41,953 nucleotides of DNA from an uncultured beta proteobacterium (GTDB lineage Bacteria; Pseudomonadota; Gammaproteobacteria; Burkholderiales; Burkholderiaceae). Numbering within the stretch: position 1 is the stretch's first letter; every line of letters begins with the position of its first letter. The translations under genes and the position numbers were made by a program. The notes below the pieces were generated by a model, which was not told the origin of the DNA, searched no databases, and saw only the letters and a list, made by a program, of their open reading frames with translations. Shown here one piece after another: positions 1 through 8,270 of this stretch. The stretch spans positions 1 to 41,953 of the forward strand of contig CAITHY010000022.1 of NCBI GenBank assembly GCA_903892315.1. Direction: 5' to 3'.

Positions 1-42
1 ATCCGAATTTGGACTTATTGACCAAAAGTTAAATAATGGTAC

Positions 43-55
43 ATTGTTGAACAAT
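43..55. promoter_or_regulatory. Palindromic candidate operator upstream of the cox-like operon
   Basis: ATTGTT-G-AACAAT is a perfect 6-1-6 inverted repeat 43 bases before the first gene of the operon. TTGT..ACAA palindromes are typical of operators for GntR/FCD-family regulators, so this may control the molybdenum hydroxylase operon. No regulator gene is visible in the window, so the link is inference. Confidence 0.35.
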
Positions 56-97
56 TGGTAGATAAGACTCTATTCGTACAAACCCCAAGGAGATCAA

Positions 98-574
98 ATG
101 GAATTAAATGGCGAGCAACTCATATCCGCTCCAATCCCTGATGTGTGGAAGGGTTTGAACGATATTGACGTGTTAGCCAAGTCCATTCCTGGTTGCGAGG
201 AGATTAGCCGTATCTCCCCAGAAGAGATTCATGCCAAGGTAATGTTCAAGATTGGGCCTGTTAGAGCCCGTTTTGCCGGTAAATTGCTCTTAAGCGACAT
301 CATTCCGGACCAGTCCTGCTCTATGGCCTTTGAAGGGTCTGGCGGAGCGGCTGGTTTTGCCAAAGGTAAGTCACGAGTGGAGCTCAAGCAGGCTGATGGC
401 GGCACTTTGGTTTCGTATACGACCGAAGCCTCGATAGGCGGCAAGTTAGGTCAAATTGGCGGTCGCTTAATTAGCGCATCGGCAAAAAAGATTGCAGACG
501 ATTTTTTTCAGAAGTTTGCGAAGGAATTAGGCGGGGAGACAGTGGCGTTGGAGTCAGACGCTAGTGGTAAATAA
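98..574 (+). CDS. CoxG-like SRPBCC protein (carbon monoxide dehydrogenase subunit G family)
   Basis: A 158-residue soluble protein of the CoxG/SRPBCC fold. It opens with the family pattern 'ELNGEQLISAPIPDVWKGL', has 'SIPGCEEI' near residue 30 and a Gly-rich 'FEGSGGAAGFAKG' stretch, and shows no signal peptide. Family members accompany CoxMSL-type hydroxylases. The Oligotropha CoxG is linked to membrane recruitment of CO dehydrogenase, but whether that holds here is unknown. A strong ribosome site (AAGGAG, 6 bases before ATG) supports this start. It is the first gene of a same-strand run with the M, S and L subunits, so it is most likely an accessory factor for that enzyme. Family call sure; exact role not. 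Confidence 0.85.
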   Translation: MELNGEQLISAPIPDVWKGLNDIDVLAKSIPGCEEISRISPEEIHAKVMFKIGPVRARFAGKLLLSDIIPDQSCSMAFEGSGGAAGFAKGKSRVELKQADGGTLVSYTTEASIGGKLGQIGGRLISASAKKIADDFFQKFAKELGGETVALESDASGK

Positions 575-614
575 AAAAGCAGTAAAAAAATGAATGAAAA
601 AGTAGCGCAAAAAA

Positions 615-650
615 TAAAAAGCTAAAAAGCTAAAAAGCTAAAAAGCTAAA
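615..650. repeat. 8-bp tandem repeat TAAAAAGC, 4.5 copies
   Basis: Four exact head-to-tail copies of TAAAAAGC (615-646) plus TAAA lie between the CoxG-like gene and the M-subunit gene, 24 bases before the latter's ATG. The surrounding spacer (575-674) is A-rich and has no ORF. Such microsatellites can change copy number by slippage; here that would alter spacing and leader structure, not a reading frame. Confidence 0.9.
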
Positions 651-674
651 TACATTGGTGGTGGAGGAGACTTA

Positions 675-1529
675 ATGAAATCTGCGGCATTCGATTATGT
701 AAAGCCCAAGGCATTACAAGAGGCTCTGTCTTTGCTTGAGCAGGGCGGCGATGATGCGCAATTAATTGCGGGCGGACAAACTTTATTAGCTACTTTAAAT
801 ATGCGTTTGTCAGAGCCAACGGTGTTGATTGATATTACTGATATCGCTGAACTTAAAGGTATTTCAGTGGTTGGTGATAGTTTGCGTATTGGCGCTCTAG
901 TGACCCATACCGAAATTGAAGATTCAGAATTAGTCGCAATACATGCCCCACTTTTAAAAGCTGCCGCTCCACATATTGCTCATCGTGCCATTCGTAATCT
1001 CGGTACTTGGGGAGGCTCACTGGCATACGGCGACCCAGCTGCTGAATGGCCTGCGTGTAGTTTGACTTTGCGCGCCACCATGGTAATTCATGGTCCAGCA
1101 GGTGAGCGTCGAATTTCTGCAAATGATTTTTTTATTGACTTGTATACCACCTCTTTAGAGCCCGATGAAATTTTGGTTGCTACAGAGATTCCATTGGCTA
1201 GCAAGCAAGAGGTTTTTTATTTTCATGAGCTGGCTAGACGACATGGCGACTATGCGGTTGCGGGTCTGGCTGCAATCGCACAAAAGCAAGGCGATGTTTT
1301 AACGGAATGTGCTTTTACATTCTTCTCAGTTGGTGCTACGCCAGTAATGGCAAACAAGGCGCAGAATTTAGTCAATGGTCAAAAGCTCAACGATGAATTA
1401 ATTGCTAAAGCTGCAGCTGAAGCACGTAATGAAATCGAGGCAATTGCAGACATTACAAATAGCGCGGAAGCGAAACAGCATTTAATTGGTGTATTACTTG
1501 AGCGTGGACTCAAGCACATGATTGCTTAA
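675..1529 (+). CDS. Molybdenum hydroxylase FAD-binding subunit (CoxM/XdhB-like)
   Basis: This 284-residue protein is the medium, FAD-binding subunit of a xanthine dehydrogenase/CO dehydrogenase-family enzyme. It carries both family flavin motifs: 'AGGQTLLATLNMRL' (about residues 32-45) and 'LGTWGGSLAYGDPAAEWPA' (about 112-130). Length matches the usual 265-290. It passes electrons from the 2Fe-2S subunit to FAD and then to an acceptor. GGTGGAGGAG lies upstream of the ATG. It sits 42 bases before the 2Fe-2S subunit gene in the canonical M-S-L order. The substrate is set by the large subunit, so the gene name coxM would overstate what is known. Confidence 0.9.
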   Translation: MKSAAFDYVKPKALQEALSLLEQGGDDAQLIAGGQTLLATLNMRLSEPTVLIDITDIAELKGISVVGDSLRIGALVTHTEIEDSELVAIHAPLLKAAAPHIAHRAIRNLGTWGGSLAYGDPAAEWPACSLTLRATMVIHGPAGERRISANDFFIDLYTTSLEPDEILVATEIPLASKQEVFYFHELARRHGDYAVAGLAAIAQKQGDVLTECAFTFFSVGATPVMANKAQNLVNGQKLNDELIAKAAAEARNEIEAIADITNSAEAKQHLIGVLLERGLKHMIA

Positions 1530-1571
1530 CGCTTAAGTAGCAAGCATTGGCAAAAGAATTCGGAGATCAAA

Positions 1572-2081
1572 ATGAGTTTGAAGAAAAAAATTTCAATGAC
1601 TGTGAATGGTCGACTCGTCAACGCAGAGATTGAGCCACGCAGACATCTGGTGGATTTTTTGCGTGAAGACTTGCATTTAAAAGGCCCTCACTTGGGTTGT
1701 GAGCAGGGGGCGTGCGGGGCCTGTACCGTCAAGGTGGACGGGCAAATCATTCGTGGATGCCTATTTCTGGCGGTTCAGGCAGATGGCAGCGTGGTCGAGA
1801 CAGTGGAGGGCCTGACTAAAAACGGCGTCTTGGCAGATCTACAAGAATCTTTTATGCGCCACAACGCGATGCAGTGTGGCTTCTGCTCCTCTGGCATGTT
1901 GTTGGCTGCGGCGGAGTTAATTGAGAAGCAACCAAAAGCAAGTCGCGAACAAGTGCGGGAATGGATCTCTGGTAACTACTGTCGTTGCACTGGTTACCAT
2001 TCCATTGTCGATGCGATTGTTGATGTATTAGATGCCCGCGCTAAGGGTTTAAAAATTAAACCTGTCCTTGCTAACGTCTAA
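1572..2081 (+). CDS. Molybdenum hydroxylase 2Fe-2S subunit (CoxS-like)
   Basis: A 169-residue protein with two iron-sulfur domains. The N-terminal plant-type ferredoxin cluster has Cys43, Cys48, Cys51 and Cys63 ('CEQGACGACTVKVDG'). The C-terminal helical domain has Cys102, Cys105, Cys137 and Cys139 ('QCGFCSSGML' and 'NYCRCTGY'). All eight ligands are present, so the subunit looks functional. It carries electrons between the molybdenum centre and FAD. It lies 20 bases upstream of the large-subunit gene, consistent with co-translation. Start: ATG with GGAG 8 bases upstream. Confidence 0.94.
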   Translation: MSLKKKISMTVNGRLVNAEIEPRRHLVDFLREDLHLKGPHLGCEQGACGACTVKVDGQIIRGCLFLAVQADGSVVETVEGLTKNGVLADLQESFMRHNAMQCGFCSSGMLLAAAELIEKQPKASREQVREWISGNYCRCTGYHSIVDAIVDVLDARAKGLKIKPVLANV

Positions 2082-2101
2082 GGTACTGAGGAAAACGCAT
2101 T

Positions 2102-4498
2102 ATGAATAAGCCAAGTGATTTAAAGGGGATGGTGCTAGACCCTGTAACAAACGATCAGCGATACATTGGTCATAGCGAGCCAAGACATGGGGCTCGTCGT
2201 CTGCTTGAAGGTCAGGGCACTTATATTGACGATATTCAATTGCCTCGTATGGCTCACGTGGTGTTCTGGCGCTCCCCAGTAGCGCACATGAAAATCGGCA
2301 AAATTCATACAGAGCATGCTAGCAAGATGCCTGGAGTACTTGCAGTAGTTGATGGCCTGCAAATGGCAAAAATTTGTAAGCCTTGGGTAGCCACTTTAGG
2401 TCACTTAGCTGGCATGAAATCCGCCCCGCAACACGCATTAGCCATTGACCGTGCTTGCTGGCAGGGTGAGCCGGTGGTAGCGGTGGTTGCAGAAACAAGA
2501 GCTCAGGCAGAAGATGCTCTGCAGCATATCGACGTTGAGTGGGAGGAGTTGCCAGCAGTAGTTTCCATGGAAACCGCGCTTGATACAGATACGCCAGTGA
2601 TTCATCCGGATCTTGGTGATAACTTATGCTTTACCCGCAGCCTGGATGTTGGCAATGTGGATGAGGTATTTGCAACAGCTGACGTAGTTGCAGAAGCCAC
2701 CTTTGGATTTGGTCGGCATACCGGGGTAACGCTCGAGCCGCGCTGTCAAATTGCAGATTACAACCCAGGTGATCGCCGCCTCACTGTGTACCATTCGCAG
2801 CAAGCACCACACATGATGCAAGATTTATATTGCCGTCAGTTTGGGTTTTCCGAATCAGACGTGCATGTCATTTGCAAAGATGTAGGTGGATCTTTTGGTA
2901 TTAAGGTTCACGCCTATCCAGATGACTTCGCTACCGTAGGGCTGTCAATGATGCTTGAGCGTCCTGTGAAGTTTGTTGCAGATCGTCTTGAATCATTTAC
3001 CAGTGATATTCATGCGCGTGAGCATCGCATTAAAGGCCGCATTGCCGCCAATAAAGCAGGCGATATCTTGGCTTTTGAGATTGATGATCTGACTGCAATT
3101 GGTCCTTATTCCATGTTCCCTAGAACTAGTGCCATTGAAGGTAATCAGGTGGTGAACTTGGTTGGCGGTCCTTATAAGCATCAAAACTATCGCGCTAAGT
3201 TGAATGTAGTATTTCAGAATAAAACCCCAACTTGTCAGTATCGTGGTGTAGGTCATCCGATTGCTTGTGCTGTGACTGAAGGCTTGGTAGATTTGGCTGC
3301 ACAAAAATTACAAATGGATCCGCTGGAGTTCCGTAAACGTAACGTCATTCCAGATGATGCTTATCCTTGCTCCGGGATATCCGGAATCAAGTTAGAAGTT
3401 CTCTCCCATGAGCAATGCTTGCGAACCATCGAAAAGATGATGGATTATTCCGCATTGCGTAAAGAGCAGGCTGAGTTGCGCAAAAAAGGGATCTATCGCG
3501 GCATTGGGTTTGCGACATTAATTGAGCTAACCAATCCAAGTCCTGCGTTCTATGGCGTGGGTGGTGCACGCATTGCCTCTCAGGATGGTGCCACGGTTCG
3601 TATGGATCCTAGCGGTGTGGTTTCGGTCCTGATTGGTGTTGGTGAACAAGGCCAAGGCACTGAAGGTATCTATACCCAAATTGCGGCTGATGCTGTCGGT
3701 GTTTCAATCGATCAAGTGCGCGTTATTACTGGTGATACTGATGTCACTCCTTACGGCGGTGGCACGTGGGCTTCGCGCGGGGCTGGTGTCGGTGGTGAAG
3801 CCGTTCTCTTGGCTTCTCAAGCCCTGCAAGAAAATATTATTAAACTTGCGGGCGCAATTTTGAATCGACCAGTTACAGAATTAACTGCACGTCGCGGTTA
3901 TATCTTGGACAAAACGACTGGCGAGCAATTATTGCCATTTAGTGAGGTAGGTAGAGTAGGTTATTTCCGCACTGATACTTTGCCAGCTGGATTTTCTGCA
4001 GATCTTATGGTGACACGCCACTACACTCAAAAAGAATATCCCTTCATCTTTACGAATGGGGTCCAAGCATCTTACGTTGAGGTTGATCCTGATACAGGCT
4101 TTGTAAAGTTATTGAAGCATTGGGCGGTAGAAGACTGTGGACGCGTGATCAATCCGATGTTGGTTAATGAACAAGTGCGCGGTGCAATCGTTCAGGGTAT
4201 TGGTGGCGTTCTATTCGAAGAGTGTCTCTATGATGAAAGCGGATTGTTGCGCAATGGCAGCATGGCAGATTACTTGGTGCCGATGGCCAATGAAATGCCA
4301 GATATTGAGGTGGCTCACGTAGAGACGCCTACCCAATCCTCAAAATTAGGCGCCAAGGGGGCGGGTGAGGCTGGTACCGCTGGAGCCCCAGGCGCAGTTC
4401 AAAATGCGATCAATGATGCCCTTGCGCCATTGAATGCAGCAGTCTTTGATCAGCCCATCACCTGTGAAAAGATCTTGCGGGCTCTCAAGAAAATCTAG
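2102..4498 (+). CDS. Xanthine dehydrogenase/CoxL-family molybdopterin subunit, substrate unknown
   Basis: The 798-residue catalytic subunit binds molybdopterin-cytosine dinucleotide-type cofactor. Family motifs are present: 'GHSEPRHGARRLLEGQGTYIDDI' region near the N-terminus, 'VGGSFGIK', 'GVGEQGQGTEG' and, near the C-terminus, 'GAKGAGEAG' with the catalytic Glu at about residue 756. The active-site loop around residues 379-385 reads QYRGVGH. Form I CO dehydrogenases have AYRCSFR with the essential Cys, and form II CoxL proteins have AYRGAGR; this one resembles form II but is altered. I infer it hydroxylates an organic substrate and is not a CO dehydrogenase. No maturation genes (coxD, E, F) follow in the window. 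Confidence 0.9.
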   Translation: MNKPSDLKGMVLDPVTNDQRYIGHSEPRHGARRLLEGQGTYIDDIQLPRMAHVVFWRSPVAHMKIGKIHTEHASKMPGVLAVVDGLQMAKICKPWVATLGHLAGMKSAPQHALAIDRACWQGEPVVAVVAETRAQAEDALQHIDVEWEELPAVVSMETALDTDTPVIHPDLGDNLCFTRSLDVGNVDEVFATADVVAEATFGFGRHTGVTLEPRCQIADYNPGDRRLTVYHSQQAPHMMQDLYCRQFGFSESDVHVICKDVGGSFGIKVHAYPDDFATVGLSMMLERPVKFVADRLESFTSDIHAREHRIKGRIAANKAGDILAFEIDDLTAIGPYSMFPRTSAIEGNQVVNLVGGPYKHQNYRAKLNVVFQNKTPTCQYRGVGHPIACAVTEGLVDLAAQKLQMDPLEFRKRNVIPDDAYPCSGISGIKLEVLSHEQCLRTIEKMMDYSALRKEQAELRKKGIYRGIGFATLIELTNPSPAFYGVGGARIASQDGATVRMDPSGVVSVLIGVGEQGQGTEGIYTQIAADAVGVSIDQVRVITGDTDVTPYGGGTWASRGAGVGGEAVLLASQALQENIIKLAGAILNRPVTELTARRGYILDKTTGEQLLPFSEVGRVGYFRTDTLPAGFSADLMVTRHYTQKEYPFIFTNGVQASYVEVDPDTGFVKLLKHWAVEDCGRVINPMLVNEQVRGAIVQGIGGVLFEECLYDESGLLRNGSMADYLVPMANEMPDIEVAHVETPTQSSKLGAKGAGEAGTAGAPGAVQNAINDALAPLNAAVFDQPITCEKILRALKKI

Positions 4499-4627
4499 CT
4501 TTGAATAGATTCTGGTCGCCCCTGGTGCATAGGCTTCAGGGGTGGTTCAGCACATCCTGTAACATCAAGTTTTGGGGCCCATAAGGTAGTGGAAAGCCCC
4601 GTTAGTCAATTTGATACGGTAAATAAT

Positions 4628-5404
4628 ATGTCCACATTAAAAGGTAAAACAGCCCTAGTTACTGGCTCCACTAGTGGTATAGGCTTGGGAATGGCTATTG
4701 CACTAGCCAAACAAGGCGTCAACATCATGGTTAACGGTTTTGGCGAGAAAGATGAAGCCATTGCCCAAATTAAAGCCTGTGGAGTAGAGGTTGATTACCA
4801 TGGCGCAGACATGAGCAAGCCTGCTGAGATTGAGGATCTGATTAAGCAAACCGAAAAGCGTTTTGGTTCACTTGATATCTTAATCAACAATGCGGGTATT
4901 CAATACACCGCAAACATTGAAGAGTTCCCAACAGACAAATGGGATGCCATCATTGCCATTAATTTAAGTTCGGCATTTCATACAACGCACCATGCCCTAC
5001 CTGGTATGAAAAAACGCAACTGGGGCCGCATTATCAATATCGCCTCCGTGCATGGTTTAGTAGCTTCTACCCAGAAAGCGGCTTATGTTGCCGCTAAGCA
5101 TGGCATTGTGGGCCTCACTAAAGTTACTGCGCTAGAAAATGCACGCACTGGTATTACCTGTAATGCAATTTGCCCGGGCTGGGTTTTAACTCCGCTAGTT
5201 CAGAAGCAGGTAGATGCTCGCGCAGAACGTGAAGGTATTTCCAATGAAGCGGCAAAGACCGCTTTGGTATCGGAGAAGCAGCCATCTGGAGAATTTGTGA
5301 GTCCAGAGCAATTGGCAGCCTTAGCTGTATTTCTCTGTGGGCCAGATGCCTCTGAAGTTCGTGGGGTGGCTTGGAATATGGATGGCGGTTGGACGGCCCA
5401 ATAA
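4628..5404 (+). CDS. 3-hydroxybutyrate dehydrogenase (SDR family)
   Basis: Short-chain dehydrogenase of 258 residues interconverting 3-hydroxybutyrate and acetoacetate with NAD, a late step of polyhydroxybutyrate breakdown. It has the nucleotide motif TGSTSGIG (residues 12-19), 'NNAG' at 87-90, catalytic Ser140, Tyr153 and Lys157, and the C-terminus 'RGVAWNMDGGWTAQ' that is characteristic of bacterial 3-HBDH. An upstream GTG at 4589 would add 13 residues. I prefer the ATG because homologues start right before 'LKGKTALVTG'. A hairpin without a T-tract (4518-4543) separates it from the hydroxylase operon. Confidence 0.9.
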   Translation: MSTLKGKTALVTGSTSGIGLGMAIALAKQGVNIMVNGFGEKDEAIAQIKACGVEVDYHGADMSKPAEIEDLIKQTEKRFGSLDILINNAGIQYTANIEEFPTDKWDAIIAINLSSAFHTTHHALPGMKKRNWGRIINIASVHGLVASTQKAAYVAAKHGIVGLTKVTALENARTGITCNAICPGWVLTPLVQKQVDARAEREGISNEAAKTALVSEKQPSGEFVSPEQLAALAVFLCGPDASEVRGVAWNMDGGWTAQ

Positions 5405-5511
5405 GAGCCAAGCCTCTATTTTTATTAAGAATTCTGGATTTTGCAGTTCACATACAAAATTATCAGAATCGTTTATAGTTAGACCCATTATTACTCATAG
5501 GAGATCCCTTC

Positions 5512-6105
5512 ATGGCATCAATCTTGACCTCTTTAGGACGTACCGTTTTTGCGGGTTTTGTCCTTCTCGCTCTGATAATTTTGGCTTTAGGCGGCAACTT
5601 TAGTTCTGCTGAACTGCCATTTGTTTTCCGTTGGTTACACGTGATGTTTGGTGTGATGTGGATTGGTTTGCTCTGGTACTTTAACTTTGTGCAAATTCCT
5701 TCAATGCCAAAGATTCCTGATGAGCAAAAGCCAGCAATTGGCAAAGTGATTGCTCCAGCAGCGTTGTTCTGGTTCCGTTATGCAGCTTTGTTTACTGTAC
5801 TAACTGGTTTGATTGTTGCCGCTTTAAATGGTTACCTGCATCAAGCCTTCACGTTACAAGCCCCATTCCGTGCAATCGGTTTGGGTATGTGGATTGCTTT
5901 AGTAATGGCCTTCAACGTTTGGTTCATTATTTGGCCAAATCAAAAGCGCGCTCTTGGTATCGTGACTGTTGAAGCTGATGTGAAAGCAAAATCTGCTCGC
6001 GTGGCAATGTTGACATCCCGTTTGAACACATTGCTATCTGTACCAATGTTGTTCTTAATGGTTGCTCAATCACACAACACTACTTGGTTCGTGATCGTTT
6101 CTTAA
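5512..6105 (+). CDS. PuuD-like (urate oxidase N-terminal domain) membrane protein
   Basis: A 197-residue integral membrane protein with about five predicted helices. The pattern 'HVMFGVMWIGLLWYFNF' (His43 onward) and 'PAALFWFRYAALFTVLTGL' match the membrane domain of PuuD-type urate hydroxylases (Urate_ox_N). The C-terminal cytochrome c domain of true PuuD is absent, so urate oxidation cannot be assumed. Relatives in Burkholderiales are sometimes misnamed as NusG-like. The ribosome site is AGGAG 8 bases before ATG, and a strong terminator follows, so it is probably a single-gene unit. Confidence 0.7.
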   Translation: MASILTSLGRTVFAGFVLLALIILALGGNFSSAELPFVFRWLHVMFGVMWIGLLWYFNFVQIPSMPKIPDEQKPAIGKVIAPAALFWFRYAALFTVLTGLIVAALNGYLHQAFTLQAPFRAIGLGMWIALVMAFNVWFIIWPNQKRALGIVTVEADVKAKSARVAMLTSRLNTLLSVPMLFLMVAQSHNTTWFVIVS

Positions 6106-6125
6106 TCACCACCAGCTACATCAAG

Positions 6126-6151
6126 AAAAGGCCCGCAATGCGGGCCTTTTT
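6126..6151 (+). terminator. Rho-independent terminator after the PuuD-like gene
   Basis: AAAAGGCCCGC / AAT loop / GCGGGCCTTTT, an 11-bp stem with a T-run directly after. It lies 20 bases past the PuuD-like stop. The A-run on the other side could also stop minus-strand transcription from the rubredoxin cluster. Confidence 0.9.
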
Positions 6152-6182
6152 GTTTGATCCATCAAATGAATCTGGGGTGGGG

Positions 6183-7367
6183 TTATGCCAGAATAGCCGG
6201 CAACTCCTTGGTGAGGGCGCCACGTTGTGCAGTGGCGGCTCCCATTAATACAAAGCCCAATAACTTGCCATCAGCAGATTCAAAACGAGACTCCAGACCA
6301 CCTTCAACAGGTGTTGTAGTCCACTTACCTTCGGCGCCTTTAGCAGGCGGAGAGACGATAGTGGCTAATGCGGGGGTTTTGACCATCACCGGCATGGCAG
6401 GGTAGGTAAGTGCAGTGGCTTGCCCAGTTAAGGTGGGTGCTAAAGCTCTTGCTGCTTGCATGATCGGCATGACGTAAGGTAAAACTAAACCGTCGACCTC
6501 TGCGCAATCTCCAATGGCAAAGATGTTTTTAATATTGGTTTCGAGCTCGCGGTTTACCTGAATGCCGGTTCCCGTGCTAATGCCACTTGCTTTAGCTAAT
6601 TCAATTCTGGGCTTTAGACCAACAGCTGATAAAAATACGTCGCAAGAGATTGTGTTGCCATTAGCTAATGTGACCTGCAAAGAGTTTTCGTGACGATCAA
6701 TCGCTTGCACCGTTGTAGAAAGGTGCCAACGCACACCGGCTGCACTCAGTTTCCCCTGGAGCTCTAGAGCTGCAGCTTCGGGCAAGAGGCGACCCAGGGC
6801 CTGTGGAGCTAGGTCAATCACATCTACCTCATAACCACCCAGCACAAGATCATTGGCAAATTCACAGCCAATGAGGCCTGCACCCAGAATAGCAATCTTC
6901 TTTTTTCCAGTGATTACATTGCGAAAGCGTGCATAGTCTTCTAAATCATTTACTGTGATGACTTCGTTCGCAGCATTTCCTTGAAGTGGGAGGCGAATTT
7001 GATCGGCACCCAATGCCATTACCAGTTTTCCATAAGGCACTTCGCCTTTACTGGTTTGAATGGTTTGTGCGCTAGGATGAATTGATCTGACATCGCACTC
7101 ACCTAATACTGTCATCTCCAATTGCGTTGCCATGCCATCCGCTGGCGTAGAGATTAATTGCGCCGCTTCTTTCTTGCTCGCAAGAGCGGTGGAAAGCATG
7201 GGCTTTGAATAAAAATAACCAGGCTCACGGGTTACCAGCGTAATTGGAACTGCTTTATCCAATTTTCGGATTTCACGGATAACGGTGTAGCCAGCCAAGC
7301 CGCTGCCAATGATGACAATTGCGGATTGGGATTGGGGGGTGGTTTGATCCAAAGCTGGGCTCTCCAA
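6183..7367 (-). CDS. FAD/NAD-dependent rubredoxin reductase-like flavoprotein
   Basis: A 394-residue pyridine nucleotide-disulfide oxidoreductase-type flavoprotein. The FAD motif is 'IGSGLAG' (20-26), the NAD motif 'LGAGLIG' (161-167), and a second FAD motif 'FAIGDCAEVDG' lies near residue 290. The 'GYFYSKPMLSTAL' segment is typical of rubredoxin- and ferredoxin-reductase families. The rubredoxin gene sits 44 bases upstream and rubrerythrin before it, so it probably passes NADH electrons to rubredoxin. The given start is TTG without a clear ribosome site. GGAG precedes another TTG at 7352, which would shorten it by five residues. Confidence 0.85.
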   Translation of the reverse strand: MESPALDQTTPQSQSAIVIIGSGLAGYTVIREIRKLDKAVPITLVTREPGYFYSKPMLSTALASKKEAAQLISTPADGMATQLEMTVLGECDVRSIHPSAQTIQTSKGEVPYGKLVMALGADQIRLPLQGNAANEVITVNDLEDYARFRNVITGKKKIAILGAGLIGCEFANDLVLGGYEVDVIDLAPQALGRLLPEAAALELQGKLSAAGVRWHLSTTVQAIDRHENSLQVTLANGNTISCDVFLSAVGLKPRIELAKASGISTGTGIQVNRELETNIKNIFAIGDCAEVDGLVLPYVMPIMQAARALAPTLTGQATALTYPAMPVMVKTPALATIVSPPAKGAEGKWTTTPVEGGLESRFESADGKLLGFVLMGAATAQRGALTKELPAILA

Positions 7368-7411
7368 ATAAGGAATGAGTAAATAAAGGGTAATGGAATG
7401 CTGAAGTTGTC

Positions 7412-7579
7412 TTAGCTTACTTGAACCATCTCAAAGTCTGCCTTTGCAACACCGCAATCAGGGCATTCCCAATCTTCTGGGACATCAGCCCAAAGTGTTC
7501 CAGCCGGAATACCATCTTCTGGGATCCCTTTTGCTTCGTCGTAAATATAGCCACATACGATACATTGGTAAGTTTTCAT
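7412..7579 (-). CDS. Rubredoxin
   Basis: A 55-residue protein translated directly from the sequence: [18 protein letters not shown]..., ending in ...[19 protein letters not shown]. Both iron-binding knuckles are present (Cys6-x2-Cys9-Gly and Cys39-x2-Cys42-Gly), along with the conserved 'YDEAKG' and '[11 protein letters not shown]' segments. It is a small Fe(Cys)4 electron carrier. It lies between rubrerythrin and the reductase, suggesting a chain NADH, flavoprotein, rubredoxin, rubrerythrin, hydrogen peroxide. Its leader AAGGAATCAAAATG is identical to that of the rubrerythrin gene. Confidence 0.96.
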   Translation of the reverse strand: MKTYQCIVCGYIYDEAKGIPEDGIPAGTLWADVPEDWECPDCGVAKADFEMVQVS

Positions 7580-7640
7580 TTTGATTCCTTAAATAGTCTG
7601 TTGATTTTAAATTTAATTTCTAATTCTTTCTGGGCCAGTC

Positions 7641-8126
7641 TTATTGGGCTGCAAAAACCTTCGCTTTTTCCAAAGCTTGCTTGTAATGGTTTGCATGACG
7701 CTCTTCAACGTTAGCTAAAGCAGCAAAGCGTTTTGCTGCTTTAGCCAATACCGCCTGAAACTGCTCCGCATGCTCTTTGGATTCTGCAATTTGCTCATCG
7801 ATTTCTTGAATGGCTGCAGCATTACCTTCTTCTACTGCCGTTTTCCGAAAGGATGGATACATTTCAGTGTATTCATAGGTTTCACCTTCAATAGCAATCT
7901 CTAAGGCTCTTGCTGGAGTAACAGTGCCAGCAGGGTAGAGCAAGTCTAAGTGGCCAAAAGCGTGCATCACTTCTTGGTCAGCGGTAGCTTCAAAGATCTT
8001 TGCGGTTTCTTCATCGCCTGCAGCACGGGCTAATTTGGCAAAGTAACGATACTTAATGTGAGCCATGGATTCACCAGCAAAGGCGGACTCTAAGTTTTGG
8101 ATAGTGTTGATTTCTGGGCGTGCCAT
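7641..8126 (-). CDS. Rubrerythrin-family diiron peroxidase without rubredoxin domain
   Basis: A 161-residue ferritin-like four-helix protein. It begins 'MARPEINTIQNLESAFAGESMAHIKY' and carries the expected carboxylate/His motifs: 'FAGESMAHIKY', 'ADQEVMHAF', 'EGETYEYTEMY', 'EEGN' and 'AESKEHAEQF'. It lacks the C-terminal CxxC rubredoxin domain of classical rubrerythrin; that function is supplied by the separate downstream rubredoxin gene. The likely activity is NADH-dependent peroxide reduction. I chose ATG 8126 because AAGGA lies 6 bases upstream; an upstream in-frame start (8186) would add 20 unrelated residues. It is divergent from oxyR. Confidence 0.92.
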   Translation of the reverse strand: MARPEINTIQNLESAFAGESMAHIKYRYFAKLARAAGDEETAKIFEATADQEVMHAFGHLDLLYPAGTVTPARALEIAIEGETYEYTEMYPSFRKTAVEEGNAAAIQEIDEQIAESKEHAEQFQAVLAKAAKRFAALANVEERHANHYKQALEKAKVFAAQ

Positions 8127-8208
8127 TTTGATTCCTTTTAAATTACCTACAGTTTGTTGAGTCTTCTTTGTTGCTTTCTCAACCATGAATGCAGTGTGCG
8201 CCTTATTT

Positions 8209-8260
8209 ATTGATCAGTCCAATCAATCATTATGATAGTATTAATCTAATTATTCGATAA
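8209..8260. promoter_or_regulatory. Candidate OxyR operator in the rubrerythrin/oxyR intergenic region
   Basis: Between the divergent genes, ATAG (8235-8238), CTAA (8246-8249) and ATAA (8257-8260) are each separated by 7 bases. This is the ATAG-N7-CTAT-N7-ATAG spacing of tetrameric OxyR sites, with one mismatch in each of the last two half-sites. A second inverted repeat, ATTGAT-N7-ATCAAT, covers 8209-8227. The site ends 10 bases before the oxyR ATG, as for autoregulated LysR-type genes. Confidence 0.5.
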
Positions 8261-8270
8261 TGGAGTGAAA

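Noticed and set aside
2102..4498. True aerobic CO dehydrogenase large subunit
   Set aside because: The essential AYRCSFR loop with its Cys is absent, so CO oxidation should not be annotated.
4518..4543. Hairpin CCCCTG...CAGGGG after the hydroxylase operon as terminator
   Set aside because: No T-run follows, so Rho-independent termination is not supported.
7421..7714. Plus-strand open frame of 97 codons
   Set aside because: It is the antisense shadow of rubredoxin and the end of rubrerythrin and has no ribosome site or family pattern.
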